Shown here: positions 1 through 6,807 of the stretch, one piece after another
Layout: each line of letters begins with the position of its first letter
Position numbering within the stretch: the first letter of the stretch is position 1
Translations under genes and position numbers: made by a program
Notes under the pieces: model-generated
The model's database searches: none
What the model saw: only the letters and a program-made list of their open reading frames with translations
Told to the model about the DNA's origin: nothing
Assembly (NCBI GenBank): GCA_910585655.1
Contig: CAJUFW010000108.1
Location: 1-11,618, forward strand
DNA from: an uncultured Lachnospiraceae bacterium
GTDB taxonomy: Bacteria; Bacillota_A; Clostridia; Lachnospirales; Lachnospiraceae
Length of the DNA: 11,618 nt
Direction: 5' to 3'

Positions 1-597
1 CATAATCAACGGACCGATTGCGACGATCTGATCGTATTGTTTTCCTTGCGCAATCAAATCCTTTAGACATTCTGTTACGTTTCCATGAAAACCTCTGCTG
101 CCGTCGTCGGTAGCCAGATATACCTGCTCTGCCTGCTGTTTCATTTCTTCTTCTAAAATAATCAGCTCCTCATTTCTGGCTCCAATGATACAATCCGCCT
201 TACAGCCCTGTTCCCGCAACCACTTTACCTGTGGATACACCGGTGCTGTTCCTACGCCTCCGGCAATAAAAAGAAGTTTTTTATTCTGCAGGCTCTCCAA
301 CGGCTCCCCCGTCAGTTCGGAAGGCTGCCCTAACGGACCGACAAAATCCTGGAAATAATCTCCTTCTTTTAGTTCTGCCATCCGTTTGGTAGAAGCTCCT
401 ACTGCCTGGAACACAATCGTCACGGTTTCTTCTTTTCGATCATAATCACAAATCGTCAACGGAATCCGCTCTCCCCGTTCATCCATCTTGACGATGACAA
501 ATTGACCAGGTTTGCACGCCTTTGCTACCCGTTCTGCCTTTACATCCATCAGATAAATCTGGTTGGCAAGCGCTCTTTTTTTCCTAATCTGGAACAT
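1..597 (-). CDS. nfnA: NfnA/SudB-like FAD/NAD-binding oxidoreductase subunit, 3' end cut off
   Basis: The N-terminal 199 codons are present and the rest lies beyond the window edge. The product resembles the small subunit of NADH-dependent reduced ferredoxin:NADP oxidoreductase (also annotated sulfide/dihydroorotate dehydrogenase-like protein), a cytoplasmic flavoprotein that passes electrons between NAD(H), ferredoxin and the partner NfnB/GltD-like subunit. Visible signs are a ferredoxin-reductase FAD-binding motif RIPLTI (about residues 45-50), the nucleotide-binding turn GGVGTAPVYPQ (about 113-123), DDGSRGFHGNVT and the terminal AIGPLIM. The GPLIM form favours NfnA/SudB over PyrK, whose equivalent is usually a GPxPM-type motif. 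The Cys cluster expected for a [2Fe-2S] centre would lie just outside the window. The ATG at 597-595 follows GGGGAGAG. Its own promoter sits at 669-697, so it probably starts a new unit, with nfnB expected next. PyrK remains a weaker alternative. Confidence 0.85.
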   Translation of the reverse strand, partial: MFQIRKKRALANQIYLMDVKAERVAKACKPGQFVIVKMDERGERIPLTICDYDRKEETVTIVFQAVGASTKRMAELKEGDYFQDFVGPLGQPSELTGEPLESLQNKKLLFIAGGVGTAPVYPQVKWLREQGCKADCIIGARNEELIILEEEMKQQAEQVYLATDDGSRGFHGNVTECLKDLIAQGKQYDQIVAIGPLIM

Positions 598-668
598 AAT
601 TTCTCTCCCCTTATTGATGTTACCACTTGTTACTGTATTTTCTTCATTTTTCTTATCGAACTTCTACC

Positions 669-697
669 ATCATACAAAATCCTTCCGTAAAAATCAA
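669..697 (-). promoter_or_regulatory. Sigma-A-type promoter for nfnA-like gene
   Basis: The minus strand reads TTGATT (697-692), a 17-nt spacer, then TATGAT (674-669). Each hexamer differs from consensus at two positions or fewer and the spacing is optimal. The -35 box overlaps the TGA stop of the upstream CYTH gene (696-694). Predicted transcription start is near 662, giving a leader of about 65 nt. No experimental support is available. Confidence 0.6.
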
Positions 698-1194
698 GTG
701 AAAAAATCGGCATTATATTGTTTTAGCTCGGAAAGCGTAGTATTTCGGTAACGTGGATCGTCGGAAACCTCCTCTCCCATCCACGACGGCGGCAAAAATT
801 TCTGCGCCGTAGCAATATCCGGAAATTCCACTTCTGCAAAGCAAAGCCCCTCTAGTCTGCCGCCAAACACATCTAACTCTGCCGTCAATCCGTCGGACAA
901 TGGAATTAGATAACGACGTTTTTCAATCGTATAACCATCCTGTTTGCTTTTTAAATGTTCATACGCCTCCCGACTTAGAGGAATCTCTATTTCCCGATTG
1001 ACAATCCCAGCATTGTCCGACTGCAGATCTGCTACGCCTTGTTTATCCTTTAACGTCAAAATATAGTCCTCGTTGCTCCGCCGGATACGCACCGTTGGAT
1101 TGGCGCATAAATACGCCTGTTCTATGATCCGGCAGGGATATTGTTCCAGATGATCGGGCAACTGTAAAATACGATACTTTTTTTCAATTTCCAT
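694..1194 (-). CDS. CYTH domain protein (triphosphate tunnel metalloenzyme)
   Basis: A 166-residue single-domain protein of the CYTH/TTM superfamily, whose members hydrolyse inorganic triphosphate or nucleoside triphosphates or, in the class IV cyclases, make cAMP. The ExExK signature is at the extreme N-terminus (E2, E4, K6). The alternating charged residues of the tunnel strands follow: R36/R38 in TVRIRR, K49 in LTLK, E68/E70 in REIEI, R93/R94, E106/D108 in ELDVF and E121/E123 in FAEVEF. Length matches the short bacterial CYTH proteins. The ATG at 1194-1192 has AAAGGAG seven nt upstream. It is separated from the preceding metallo-hydrolase gene by a 213-bp spacer with a likely terminator, so it is probably its own unit. 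Simple triphosphatase activity is the most conservative guess; the exact substrate cannot be read from sequence. Confidence 0.88.
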   Translation of the reverse strand: MEIEKKYRILQLPDHLEQYPCRIIEQAYLCANPTVRIRRSNEDYILTLKDKQGVADLQSDNAGIVNREIEIPLSREAYEHLKSKQDGYTIEKRRYLIPLSDGLTAELDVFGGRLEGLCFAEVEFPDIATAQKFLPPSWMGEEVSDDPRYRNTTLSELKQYNADFFT

Positions 1195-1230
1195 TTTGTT
1201 ACTCCTTTTTTTCTCCCAATACTTTACTGT

Positions 1231-1256
1231 AAAAAAATTCTATAAAGTAGAATTTT
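1231..1256 (-). repeat. AT-rich perfect hairpin with T tract, possible terminator
   Basis: A perfect 9-bp inverted repeat, AAAATTCTA (1256-1248 on the minus strand) and TAGAATTTT (1242-1234), with a 5-nt loop, followed by continued T residues to 1231. It has no GC in the stem apart from one pair, so it would be a weak terminator. It ends about 37 nt before the CYTH start, so it may instead sit in the CYTH leader. It could also be an AT-rich operator. Confidence 0.35.
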
Positions 1257-1339
1257 CGCACTGAGCGCGGCTGCCGGACGGCAACATCTTCCATTCGTGT
1301 AAGTGTACAGCCTGCCCGGAGGGCTTTTTGTATCATAGG

Positions 1340-1388
1340 AAAAAGAATCGGGGTATGTCTGGGAACTGCTCTCCCCCATACATACCCC
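1340..1388 (-). terminator. Rho-independent terminator after the beta-CASP gene
   Basis: On the minus strand a perfect 9-bp stem GGGGTATGT (1388-1380) / ACATACCCC (1358-1350) encloses a 21-nt loop and is followed by GATTCTTTTT. It lies 20 nt past the TAG of the metallo-hydrolase gene. The long loop and the interrupted U run make it imperfect, but position and polarity fit the end of the phosphoglucomutase/beta-CASP unit. Confidence 0.6.
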
Positions 1389-1407
1389 AATCATTCTACC
1401 GCTAACG

Positions 1408-3012
1408 CTATCTTTCCCACTTATCGCAAAGGGAATTGATCTGATCGGTAAACTTTGCCAAATCCTTGTTGGCTCCACCGCGGTTGCGCGATATCACAGC
1501 CAGCAGGCGATGCCCGGCAGCCAGCAGACGATCGAATACGTCTCTGGCTCTCCGGTCGCCCTGGCGCCGTTCTGACTTCTCTGCCAGGCGAATCGGGCTT
1601 GCCTGAACTTCCCAGGTACCGCTCATTAAGTTAAACACCGAGCCACTGTATGGCGCTTCTGCCGGAATTCTCCGGCTGCAGAGTTCTTCTGCAAACTGCT
1701 GGCTGATTTGATCTTCGCCATGGACGACAAACACCTTATCCGGAGGGAGACGGAACGCTTCGATCCATTTTAGTAATCCGCTCCGATCCGCATGTCCGCT
1801 CATCCCCTCCAGTTTAATGATATCCGCCTTGATTTCAATTGGCTCTCCAAAAAGCGTAACCTCTTTTACCCCTTCTAAAAGCGCCCTTCCCAATGTCCCA
1901 TGCGCCTGATAACCGACAAAAACAATGGTGGATTCCGCTCTCCAAAGGTTGTGCTTTAAATGATGGCGGATACGCCCCGCTTCACACATTCCGGAAGCGG
2001 AAAGAATGACCTTTGGCTTTTCGTCAAAGTTAATCTCTTTGGAATCATCGCTTGTAATTGCCATCCGCAGCCCTTCAAAACGCAGCGGATTGATACCGGC
2101 ATGAACCAGCGCCAAAGCCTCTTCATCAAAACACGCCTCCGTATTTTTGGAAAAAATCTCGGTCGCCTCAATCGCCAGCGGGCTGTCTACATAAACCTCA
2201 AAATTAGGGAAACTATGAATTCGTTTTTCCTCTTTTATTTTCCGGATAAAATATAGCAGCTCCTGCGTTCGTCCTACGGCAAACGACGGAATTACAACAT
2301 TTCCGCCCCGGCGGAAGGTCCGTTCAAAAATTTCCGTCAATTCGTCTACATAATCCGGCGTCCCGCCATGCTCCCGGTTTCCGTAGGTAGATTCCATAAT
2401 CACATAATCGGCGCGTTCGGTATATTTCGGATCTCTTATGATCGGCTGCGCCAGATTTCCGATATCGCCGGAAAATACCAGACAGCGCCCTTCTTCCTCC
2501 TGCAGCCAGACTTCAATACTGGCAGATCCAAGCAAATGCCCGGCGTCCGAAAAACGAATCCGGATCCCCTCGGAAAGCTCTACCAGCTTATCATATTCGC
2601 AGGCAGTAAACAACGGAAGAACACCCTCGACATCTTCCATTGTATAAAGAGGGACGTATGGCTCTCCGCCGGAACGCTTGGCTTTCCGGTTCTGCCATTC
2701 AGCCTCGAACATCTGAATATGAGCGCTGTCACGAAGCATAATCTGACACAAATCGCAGGTAGCAGGTGTTGCAAACACCCTGCCCCGGAAGCCCTTGGCG
2801 TAAAGATTCGGCAGCATACCCGTATGATCGATATGGGCATGGGTCAGCAGCACATAATCAATCCGCGCTGCCGGAACAGGCAACTCTGCGTTCTCAAACA
2901 CATCCTCGCCCTGCTCCATTCCACAATCCACCAGCATATATTTTCCGCAAGCCTCTAAAAAATGGCAACTTCCTGTCACTTCATGATCCGCTCCGATAAA
3001 CGTTAGCTTCAT
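1408..3012 (-). CDS. MBL-fold beta-CASP metallo-hydrolase (CPSF/Ysh1-like RNase family)
   Basis: A 534-residue cytoplasmic metallo-beta-lactamase-fold hydrolase with beta-CASP and RMMBL domains, the family that includes archaeal and eukaryotic CPSF73-like nucleases and bacterial RNases. The Zn motif HAHIDH is at 58-63, further ligands lie in DAGHLLGSA (H159) and SGDIGN (D183). Beta-CASP motif A is ESTYGNR (from 207), motif B is SASGMCEAGRIRHH (339-351), and motif C is VVHGEDQ (429-435, H431). SGHADRSG (405-412) marks the RMMBL domain. After the catalytic core there is a roughly 60-residue basic tail (from about 473) that I do not recognise. The ATG at 3012 follows AAGGAGGG at seven nt. It starts 57 bp after the phosphoglucomutase stop with no terminator between, so the two are probably co-transcribed. 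RNA processing is the likely role by family; the substrate is unknown. Confidence 0.9.
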   Translation of the reverse strand: MKLTFIGADHEVTGSCHFLEACGKYMLVDCGMEQGEDVFENAELPVPAARIDYVLLTHAHIDHTGMLPNLYAKGFRGRVFATPATCDLCQIMLRDSAHIQMFEAEWQNRKAKRSGGEPYVPLYTMEDVEGVLPLFTACEYDKLVELSEGIRIRFSDAGHLLGSASIEVWLQEEEGRCLVFSGDIGNLAQPIIRDPKYTERADYVIMESTYGNREHGGTPDYVDELTEIFERTFRRGGNVVIPSFAVGRTQELLYFIRKIKEEKRIHSFPNFEVYVDSPLAIEATEIFSKNTEACFDEEALALVHAGINPLRFEGLRMAITSDDSKEINFDEKPKVILSASGMCEAGRIRHHLKHNLWRAESTIVFVGYQAHGTLGRALLEGVKEVTLFGEPIEIKADIIKLEGMSGHADRSGLLKWIEAFRLPPDKVFVVHGEDQISQQFAEELCSRRIPAEAPYSGSVFNLMSGTWEVQASPIRLAEKSERRQGDRRARDVFDRLLAAGHRLLAVISRNRGGANKDLAKFTDQINSLCDKWER

Positions 3013-3069
3013 ATATCGTCCCTCCTTATTAAAATTTTGTAGCTCTGAGTTTACTTGGCTTATCTACTA

Positions 3070-4788
3070 TTAAGCCAAATGCTCCAGCGCCTCTAACAGA
3101 GCGCCCAGCTTCTGATCGGCATCTTCTAACGTAGTTCCCTTAATACCAGCATAAAATTTGATCTTCGGTTCGGTACCAGACGGACGGACGCAGCACCATG
3201 CGTCGTCCTCTAAGGCAAAATAAAGTACGTTGGATTTTGGTAAGCCTGTGGTTCCTGTTGCTCCGGTTTTGGTATTTACTACCACGTCACGAGCATAGTC
3301 GCGGCTTTCTAATACTTCATAGCAGCCTAATTTCTTTGGAGCATCCTGACGCAGCTTTTCCATCATAGCCTTGATCTCGGCTGCACCGTCTGCGCCCGCT
3401 AAGGTCATCGTATACTGTCCTTCTTTAAAGTATCCGTACTTCTCATAAATCGCAATCATCTGATCCCACAACGTCATATTCTGCTCTGCGTAATAAGCAG
3501 CGGCTTCGCACAGACACATAACGGCAACAATCGCGTCCTTATCTCTGGCATGAGTTCCTACCAGACAGCCATAGCTCTCTTCAAAACCAAATTCATAGGT
3601 TCCCTTTCCGGTATCCTCAAATTTCTTGATCTGTTCTCCGATAAACTTAAAGCCAGTCAGCACTTCGATCAAATTAAGCCCATACGCTTGTGCTACCTTG
3701 TCTGCCATATTGGTAGAAACAATCGTCTTAATCAAGGCGCTGTCGTCCTTTAACAAACCGCGTTCCTTCCGCTGGGACAAAATGTATTCACAGATCAGCA
3801 TACCCGACATATTACCGGTAAAGACCATGTATTCTCCGGTCTTGGAATCCTTTGCGTAGACACCAAGGCGGTCTGCGTCCGGATCGGTCGCCAACACCAG
3901 ATCGGCATCTACTTTAGCAGCCAGTTCCAAAGCCAGCTTAAATGCTTTTTTATCTTCCGGATTCGGATAATCTAACGTTGTAAAATCACCGTCCGGCAGC
4001 TCCTGCTCTGGTACGACATAAACGTTTTCAAATCCCAGTTCGGAAAGAATTCTTCTTACCGGGACATTCCCGGTGCCGTGGAACGGGCTGTAGACAATCT
4101 TTAAATCCTTTCCATGCTTCTTTATCAGCTCCGGATTCAATACCTGCTTTTTCAGGGCGTCCATATACTTATCATCAATTTCGCTGCCGATGGTTATGTA
4201 CAGCCCCTTGCTCTTTGCTTCCTCCCGATCCATCGTGCGGATCATGGAAAATTCGGTCTGGTTGACCTTACGGATGATCTCTTCATCCTTTGGAGCCGTT
4301 ACCTGTGCGCCGTCCTCCCAATACACCTTATAGCCGTTGTACTGTGGCGGGTTATGACTGGCGGTTACAACGATCCCGGCAATACAGCCTAATTCCCGCA
4401 GGGCAAAGGACAGCTCTGGTGTCGGGCGCAGAGATTCAAAACGGTACGCCTTGATCCCGTTTGCAGCCAGGCAAAGCGCAGCGGCATCACTGAATTCCGG
4501 TGACATATGCCGGGAATCGTAAGCGATGGCTACTCCCTTGTCCTCTCCATGCTGTTCCTTGATATAATCTGCCAAGCCCTGAGTCGCCCTGCCAACCGTA
4601 TAGAGATTCATACGGTTGGTTCCGGCTCCGATTACACCACGCAGACCGCCCGTACCGAACTCCAGATCCTGGTAAAAACGATCCTTGATTTCCTCCTCGT
4701 CTCCCCGGATTCCCTCTAACTCCTTCTTTGTCGCCTCGTCAAAATCTCCGCTCTCACACCATTCCTGGTATCTCTCCCGATAATCCAT
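3070..4788 (-). CDS. pgcA: Alpha-phosphoglucomutase / phosphomannomutase
   Basis: A complete 572-residue alpha-D-phosphohexomutase that interconverts glucose 1-phosphate and glucose 6-phosphate (and probably the mannose forms) in the cytoplasm, supplying glycogen, cell-wall sugar and UDP-glucose synthesis. All four family landmarks are intact: GTGGLRG (45-51), the phosphoserine loop TASHNP with S144, the Mg loop DPDADR (302-307), the sugar loop FEES (402-405) and the phosphate loop RPSGTEPK (535-542). Length and motif forms match the PgcA-type enzymes of Firmicutes rather than the shorter GlmM. The ATG at 4788 follows AAAGGAG at eight nt. It is first in a unit with the downstream beta-CASP gene, preceded by a strong promoter and a potentially structured leader of about 158 nt, which suggests post-transcriptional control. 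Confidence 0.96.
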   Translation of the reverse strand: MDYRERYQEWCESGDFDEATKKELEGIRGDEEEIKDRFYQDLEFGTGGLRGVIGAGTNRMNLYTVGRATQGLADYIKEQHGEDKGVAIAYDSRHMSPEFSDAAALCLAANGIKAYRFESLRPTPELSFALRELGCIAGIVVTASHNPPQYNGYKVYWEDGAQVTAPKDEEIIRKVNQTEFSMIRTMDREEAKSKGLYITIGSEIDDKYMDALKKQVLNPELIKKHGKDLKIVYSPFHGTGNVPVRRILSELGFENVYVVPEQELPDGDFTTLDYPNPEDKKAFKLALELAAKVDADLVLATDPDADRLGVYAKDSKTGEYMVFTGNMSGMLICEYILSQRKERGLLKDDSALIKTIVSTNMADKVAQAYGLNLIEVLTGFKFIGEQIKKFEDTGKGTYEFGFEESYGCLVGTHARDKDAIVAVMCLCEAAAYYAEQNMTLWDQMIAIYEKYGYFKEGQYTMTLAGADGAAEIKAMMEKLRQDAPKKLGCYEVLESRDYARDVVVNTKTGATGTTGLPKSNVLYFALEDDAWCCVRPSGTEPKIKFYAGIKGTTLEDADQKLGALLEALEHLA

Positions 4789-4946
4789 GTTTTTTTCTCC
4801 TTTCAGTCTTCTATTAGAACCGTCCTAAAGGGACCGTTCCAAGCCCGATATTGGGCTTATGTCTGTTACGGAATCTGACTGCTCCATGGGCAGGACAGTG
4901 TTCCTTTGCCGACCTGAACCATGGATTTTTCTGTAGCTGACATGTT
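4789..4946 (-). promoter_or_regulatory. Candidate structured 5' leader RNA of phosphoglucomutase
   Basis: Between the predicted transcription start (about 4946) and the start codon, the minus strand can form four helices. P1 pairs CCATGG (4924-4919) with CCATGG (4889-4884), extended inward by CAGG (4916-4913) with CCTG (4894-4891). P2 pairs TTCC (4873-4870) with GGAA (4840-4837), then after an 11-nt bulge AAGCCC (4858-4853) with GGGCTT (4846-4841). P3 pairs GAAC (4839-4836) with GTTC (4820-4817) and GTCC (4834-4831) with GGAC (4825-4822) around one G-G mismatch. CAGTC (4881-4877) can pair GACTG (4808-4804), directly against the ribosome site AAAGGAG (4803-4797). The outer parts of P2 and P3 share bases and exclude each other. 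I recognise no known riboswitch class. The pairings were found by eye and folding energies were not computed. Confidence 0.4.
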
Positions 4947-4952
4947 ACTATT

Positions 4953-4981
4953 AGTATACCAAAATCTGCCCCATTAGGCAA
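4953..4981 (-). promoter_or_regulatory. Strong sigma-A promoter with extended -10 for phosphoglucomutase
   Basis: The minus strand carries TTGCCT (4981-4976), a 17-nt spacer ending in TTGG, and TATACT (4958-4953). The TGn immediately upstream of TATACT makes an extended -10 element. Predicted start is about 4946, leaving a leader of roughly 158 nt, which is unusually long for this window. The remaining stretch 4982-5072 between this promoter and the sigK terminator shows nothing I can assign. Confidence 0.7.
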
Positions 4982-5070
4982 TGTTTTTTTACAAAGTCTT
5001 ACTCACGTCATCTCTGTTTTCCCACCATCTTTTATGAAATATACCCTCCCCATCGTGTATTCATTCAAAT

Positions 5071-5124
5071 AAAATGAGATGAAGTCCATTCAGTCCCTTA
5101 CATTTGAATCGACTCCATCTCATT
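5071..5124 (-). terminator. Terminator hairpin after sigK
   Basis: The minus strand forms a 14-bp stem, AATGAGATGGAGTC (5124-5111) with GACTTCATCTCATT (5086-5073), including one G-U wobble and a 24-nt loop, followed by TTATTTGAAT. It starts 25 nt after the sigK TAG. The same region contains ATTCAAAT (5109-5102) and ATTTGAAT (5070-5063) on the minus strand, which could pair around the main hairpin as an extension. The large loop and the broken U run lower certainty about termination strength. Confidence 0.65.
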
Positions 5125-5149
5125 ATCCACTTTTCTCCAATAATTCCGC

Positions 5150-5809
5150 CTACCCCTGCTCAAACTTCTCCCGCAGCTTATGGAGCGCCTTTTTCTCAAT
5201 CCTGCTCACATAGCTCCTGGAAATGTAGAGCTGTTCTGCTAACTCCCGCTGCGTCATCTCCCTGCCGTTTCCCAGTCCGTATCGCATCCAGATAATCTCC
5301 TTCTCGCGTTCCGTCAGAGTGTCGTTGACATAGCCGTACAGTTTTTTAATATCCTCCCGTAACGCCATATCCTCTACAATGTCTACCTCCGGAGCCGTAC
5401 AGATATCCAGCAGGCTGATTTCATTGCCCTCTTTATCAGCCCCTATCGGTTCAGACAAATAAACATCCTTGGCACGCTTTTTGCTGCTGCGGAGCATCAT
5501 CAGCAGTTCATTGTCAATACAGCGAGAAGCATAGGTAGCCAAACGAATTCCTTTTCCAGCATTATAGGTATCTACCGCCTTGATCAGCCCGATTGTCCCA
5601 ATAGAAATCAGATCCTCCATATCCCGGTCTGTATGGCTGTACTTTTTTACAATATGTGCTACCAAGCGGAGGTTTCGTTCGATCAATTCGTCCCTCGCTT
5701 CTTTTGACCGAATCAACTCCGTCGTGGAAGCATCCGGACTTACACACATCTCTTCCAACAGTATGCTTTCTTCTTTTGCCGTCAAAGGTTTCGGAAAAGA
5801 CTTCAACAC
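5150..5809 (-). CDS. sigK: Sporulation mother-cell sigma factor SigK
   Basis: A sigma-70 family factor that directs late mother-cell transcription during sporulation (coat and spore release genes). It keeps SigK-type sequence: FPKPLTAKEE at the N-terminus, RNLRLVAHIVKKY (region 2.1), EDLISIGTIGLIKAV (2.2), LATYASRCIDNE (2.3-2.4), EPIGADKEGNEISLLD, and a region 4 helix-turn-helix MTQRELAEQLYISRSYVSRIE. The open frame runs up to a TTG at 5887 with no ribosome site. I chose GTG 5809-5807 (219 residues) because GGAGG lies five nt before it; TTG 5806 is equally possible and ATG 5839 has no Shine-Dalgarno. With this start the protein begins at the mature region and lacks the hydrophobic pro-sequence of Bacillus SigK. 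The gene is not interrupted by a skin-like element. A short insertion-like stretch (SPDASTT) precedes region 2. It ends 25 nt before a terminator hairpin. Confidence 0.88.
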   Translation of the reverse strand: MLKSFPKPLTAKEESILLEEMCVSPDASTTELIRSKEARDELIERNLRLVAHIVKKYSHTDRDMEDLISIGTIGLIKAVDTYNAGKGIRLATYASRCIDNELLMMLRSSKKRAKDVYLSEPIGADKEGNEISLLDICTAPEVDIVEDMALREDIKKLYGYVNDTLTEREKEIIWMRYGLGNGREMTQRELAEQLYISRSYVSRIEKKALHKLREKFEQG

Positions 5810-5814
5810 AAAAA

Positions 5815-5819
5815 CCTCC
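5815..5819 (-). promoter_or_regulatory. Ribosome binding site that decides the sigK start
   Basis: GGAGG on the minus strand at 5819-5815 is five nt before GTG 5809 and eight nt before TTG 5806. None of the upstream candidate starts (TTG 5887, ATG 5839) has a comparable site. Confidence 0.6.
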
Positions 5820-5837
5820 ACGCCCAAATCTACTTTC

Positions 5838-5865
5838 ATCTTATGAACGTGGGACAGTTTGCGTG
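5838..5865 (-). promoter_or_regulatory. Possible sigma-K/sigma-E type promoter of sigK
   Basis: The minus strand reads CACG (5865-5862), 16 nt, then CATAAGATG (5845-5837). This resembles the sigma-K pattern (an AC-centred -35 box, 16-17 nt, CATAnnnTA) with one mismatch in each box. Sigma-E -10 boxes also start with CATA, but no sigma-E -35 is visible. A start near 5830 would give a leader of about 20 nt before GTG 5809, consistent with the shorter SigK. The motif is short, so chance occurrence is a real possibility. Confidence 0.3.
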
Positions 5866-5909
5866 CTTTTCCAACCTGAAAATACAAATAATCGCTTTAT
5901 TATTCTGTC

Positions 5910-6779
5910 CTAGCGCTTCCGGAGGGCTTCTTTTCCATACCTAGCCAATAACGGGCTTTTTTTCAACTGCTCTGCCCATTCGGGATAGTCCAAGGCAATC
6001 CGCCTCATACAGCGGCGGCAAAATTGCTCCCGCTCTGTCTCAGATTCCAGCAAAAGACGCTTATAGCCCCAAAGATGGGTGACAAAATCCTGTGCGTCAA
6101 GTTCTTTTGCATCCAGCAGGAACTCTAATGCCCCGCCCTTTGCCTGGACGCACATCGGCAGAACCCTTTGCTCTGCAAAACACATAGATACCGTCGGATC
6201 CATCTCCTGTCGATCCAGACTTTCCATAAAGGTCAGGGCAGACTTTACGTAATAATCTCTTAATTCTCTATCCGGCATATACAAAAAAGCGGTATTGGCG
6301 GCTTTCCTGGTAAAATCCCACTCCCTTGGAAACGTATAATTTTCCTGCAACGCAAATAACGCCGGATCCGGATAGATGTCCGGCATCAGCTCTTCCTCAT
6401 GCGCCGCTATTACGTGACTTCCCAATAAAGGTTCCAGGTTCTTCCATATGATCATATCTGTATCCAGCATCACGCAAGGACACTCCATCGTCTGTAACGC
6501 CACCAGTTTTCCGGCTGCCCAAAACAAAAAGGCGTCAAGCTCCGGCGGAATCGCATCCAGGCTGCAGTCCGGCGGCTCGCTCCAAAGCCCGGATAAGCCC
6601 TGACCTGCCAAAAACTCCGCTCCCTCGGAATCGGTGATCATCCGAATCGGTCCCTGGATACTCTGCCATGTTAAAGCAGACAATACCATCACCAGCAGTT
6701 CAAAATCAGGAATTATTACCGCTCCATTATTTTTTATTCGATTTGGCTTTGACCAAAAGGAATGAAATGCTGTTATCAT
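5910..6779 (-). CDS. Glycosyltransferase-like protein (DUF6734-like)
   Basis: A 289-residue soluble protein beginning MITAFHSFWSKP. The FWSKP-type opening, the phrase FWAAGKLVAL (about 86-95) and the acidic motif MLDTDMIIW (D106, D108) resemble GT-A-fold glycosyltransferase-like proteins annotated as DUF6734 in my memory. DTD would correspond to the metal/nucleotide-sugar-binding DxD. NTAFLYMP (about 182-189) fits the usual second half of such folds. There is no signal peptide or membrane segment. The ATG at 6779 follows AGAAGGGA about seven nt upstream. It starts 28 bp after the Gly/Ser/Tyr/Arg-rich gene and is followed by sigK with no terminator, so all three may share the promoter at 7211-7239. 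The acceptor is unknown; sporulation-related surface glycosylation is a contextual guess only. Confidence 0.6.
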   Translation of the reverse strand: MITAFHSFWSKPNRIKNNGAVIIPDFELLVMVLSALTWQSIQGPIRMITDSEGAEFLAGQGLSGLWSEPPDCSLDAIPPELDAFLFWAAGKLVALQTMECPCVMLDTDMIIWKNLEPLLGSHVIAAHEEELMPDIYPDPALFALQENYTFPREWDFTRKAANTAFLYMPDRELRDYYVKSALTFMESLDRQEMDPTVSMCFAEQRVLPMCVQAKGGALEFLLDAKELDAQDFVTHLWGYKRLLLESETEREQFCRRCMRRIALDYPEWAEQLKKSPLLARYGKEALRKR

Positions 6780-6807
6780 ACGCGTATCCCTTCTAGCTTA
6801 TAAGCCT

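Noticed and set aside
1199..1478. Two small minus-strand frames overlapping the end of the beta-CASP gene
   Set aside because: They cover the terminator-like hairpin and a spacer, have no clear ribosome site, and the products look random.
2368..2958. A 196-codon open frame on the plus strand inside the beta-CASP gene
   Set aside because: It is the antisense of a fully motif-supported gene, its product shows no recognisable family, and it has no ribosome site. It is a shadow frame.
4891..4920. Resemblance of CAGGTC..AAAGGAA in the pgcA leader to the SRP RNA loop (CAGGTCCGG-AAGGAAGCAGCC)
   Set aside because: The conserved 3' side GCAGCC and the long flanking helix of SRP RNA are not present, and the element lies within an mRNA leader directly upstream of a gene. 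It is probably a coincidence, though an Infernal run would settle it.
5150..5809. Interruption of sigK by a skin-like prophage element
   Set aside because: The reading frame is continuous through regions 2 and 4 with no recombinase gene nearby.
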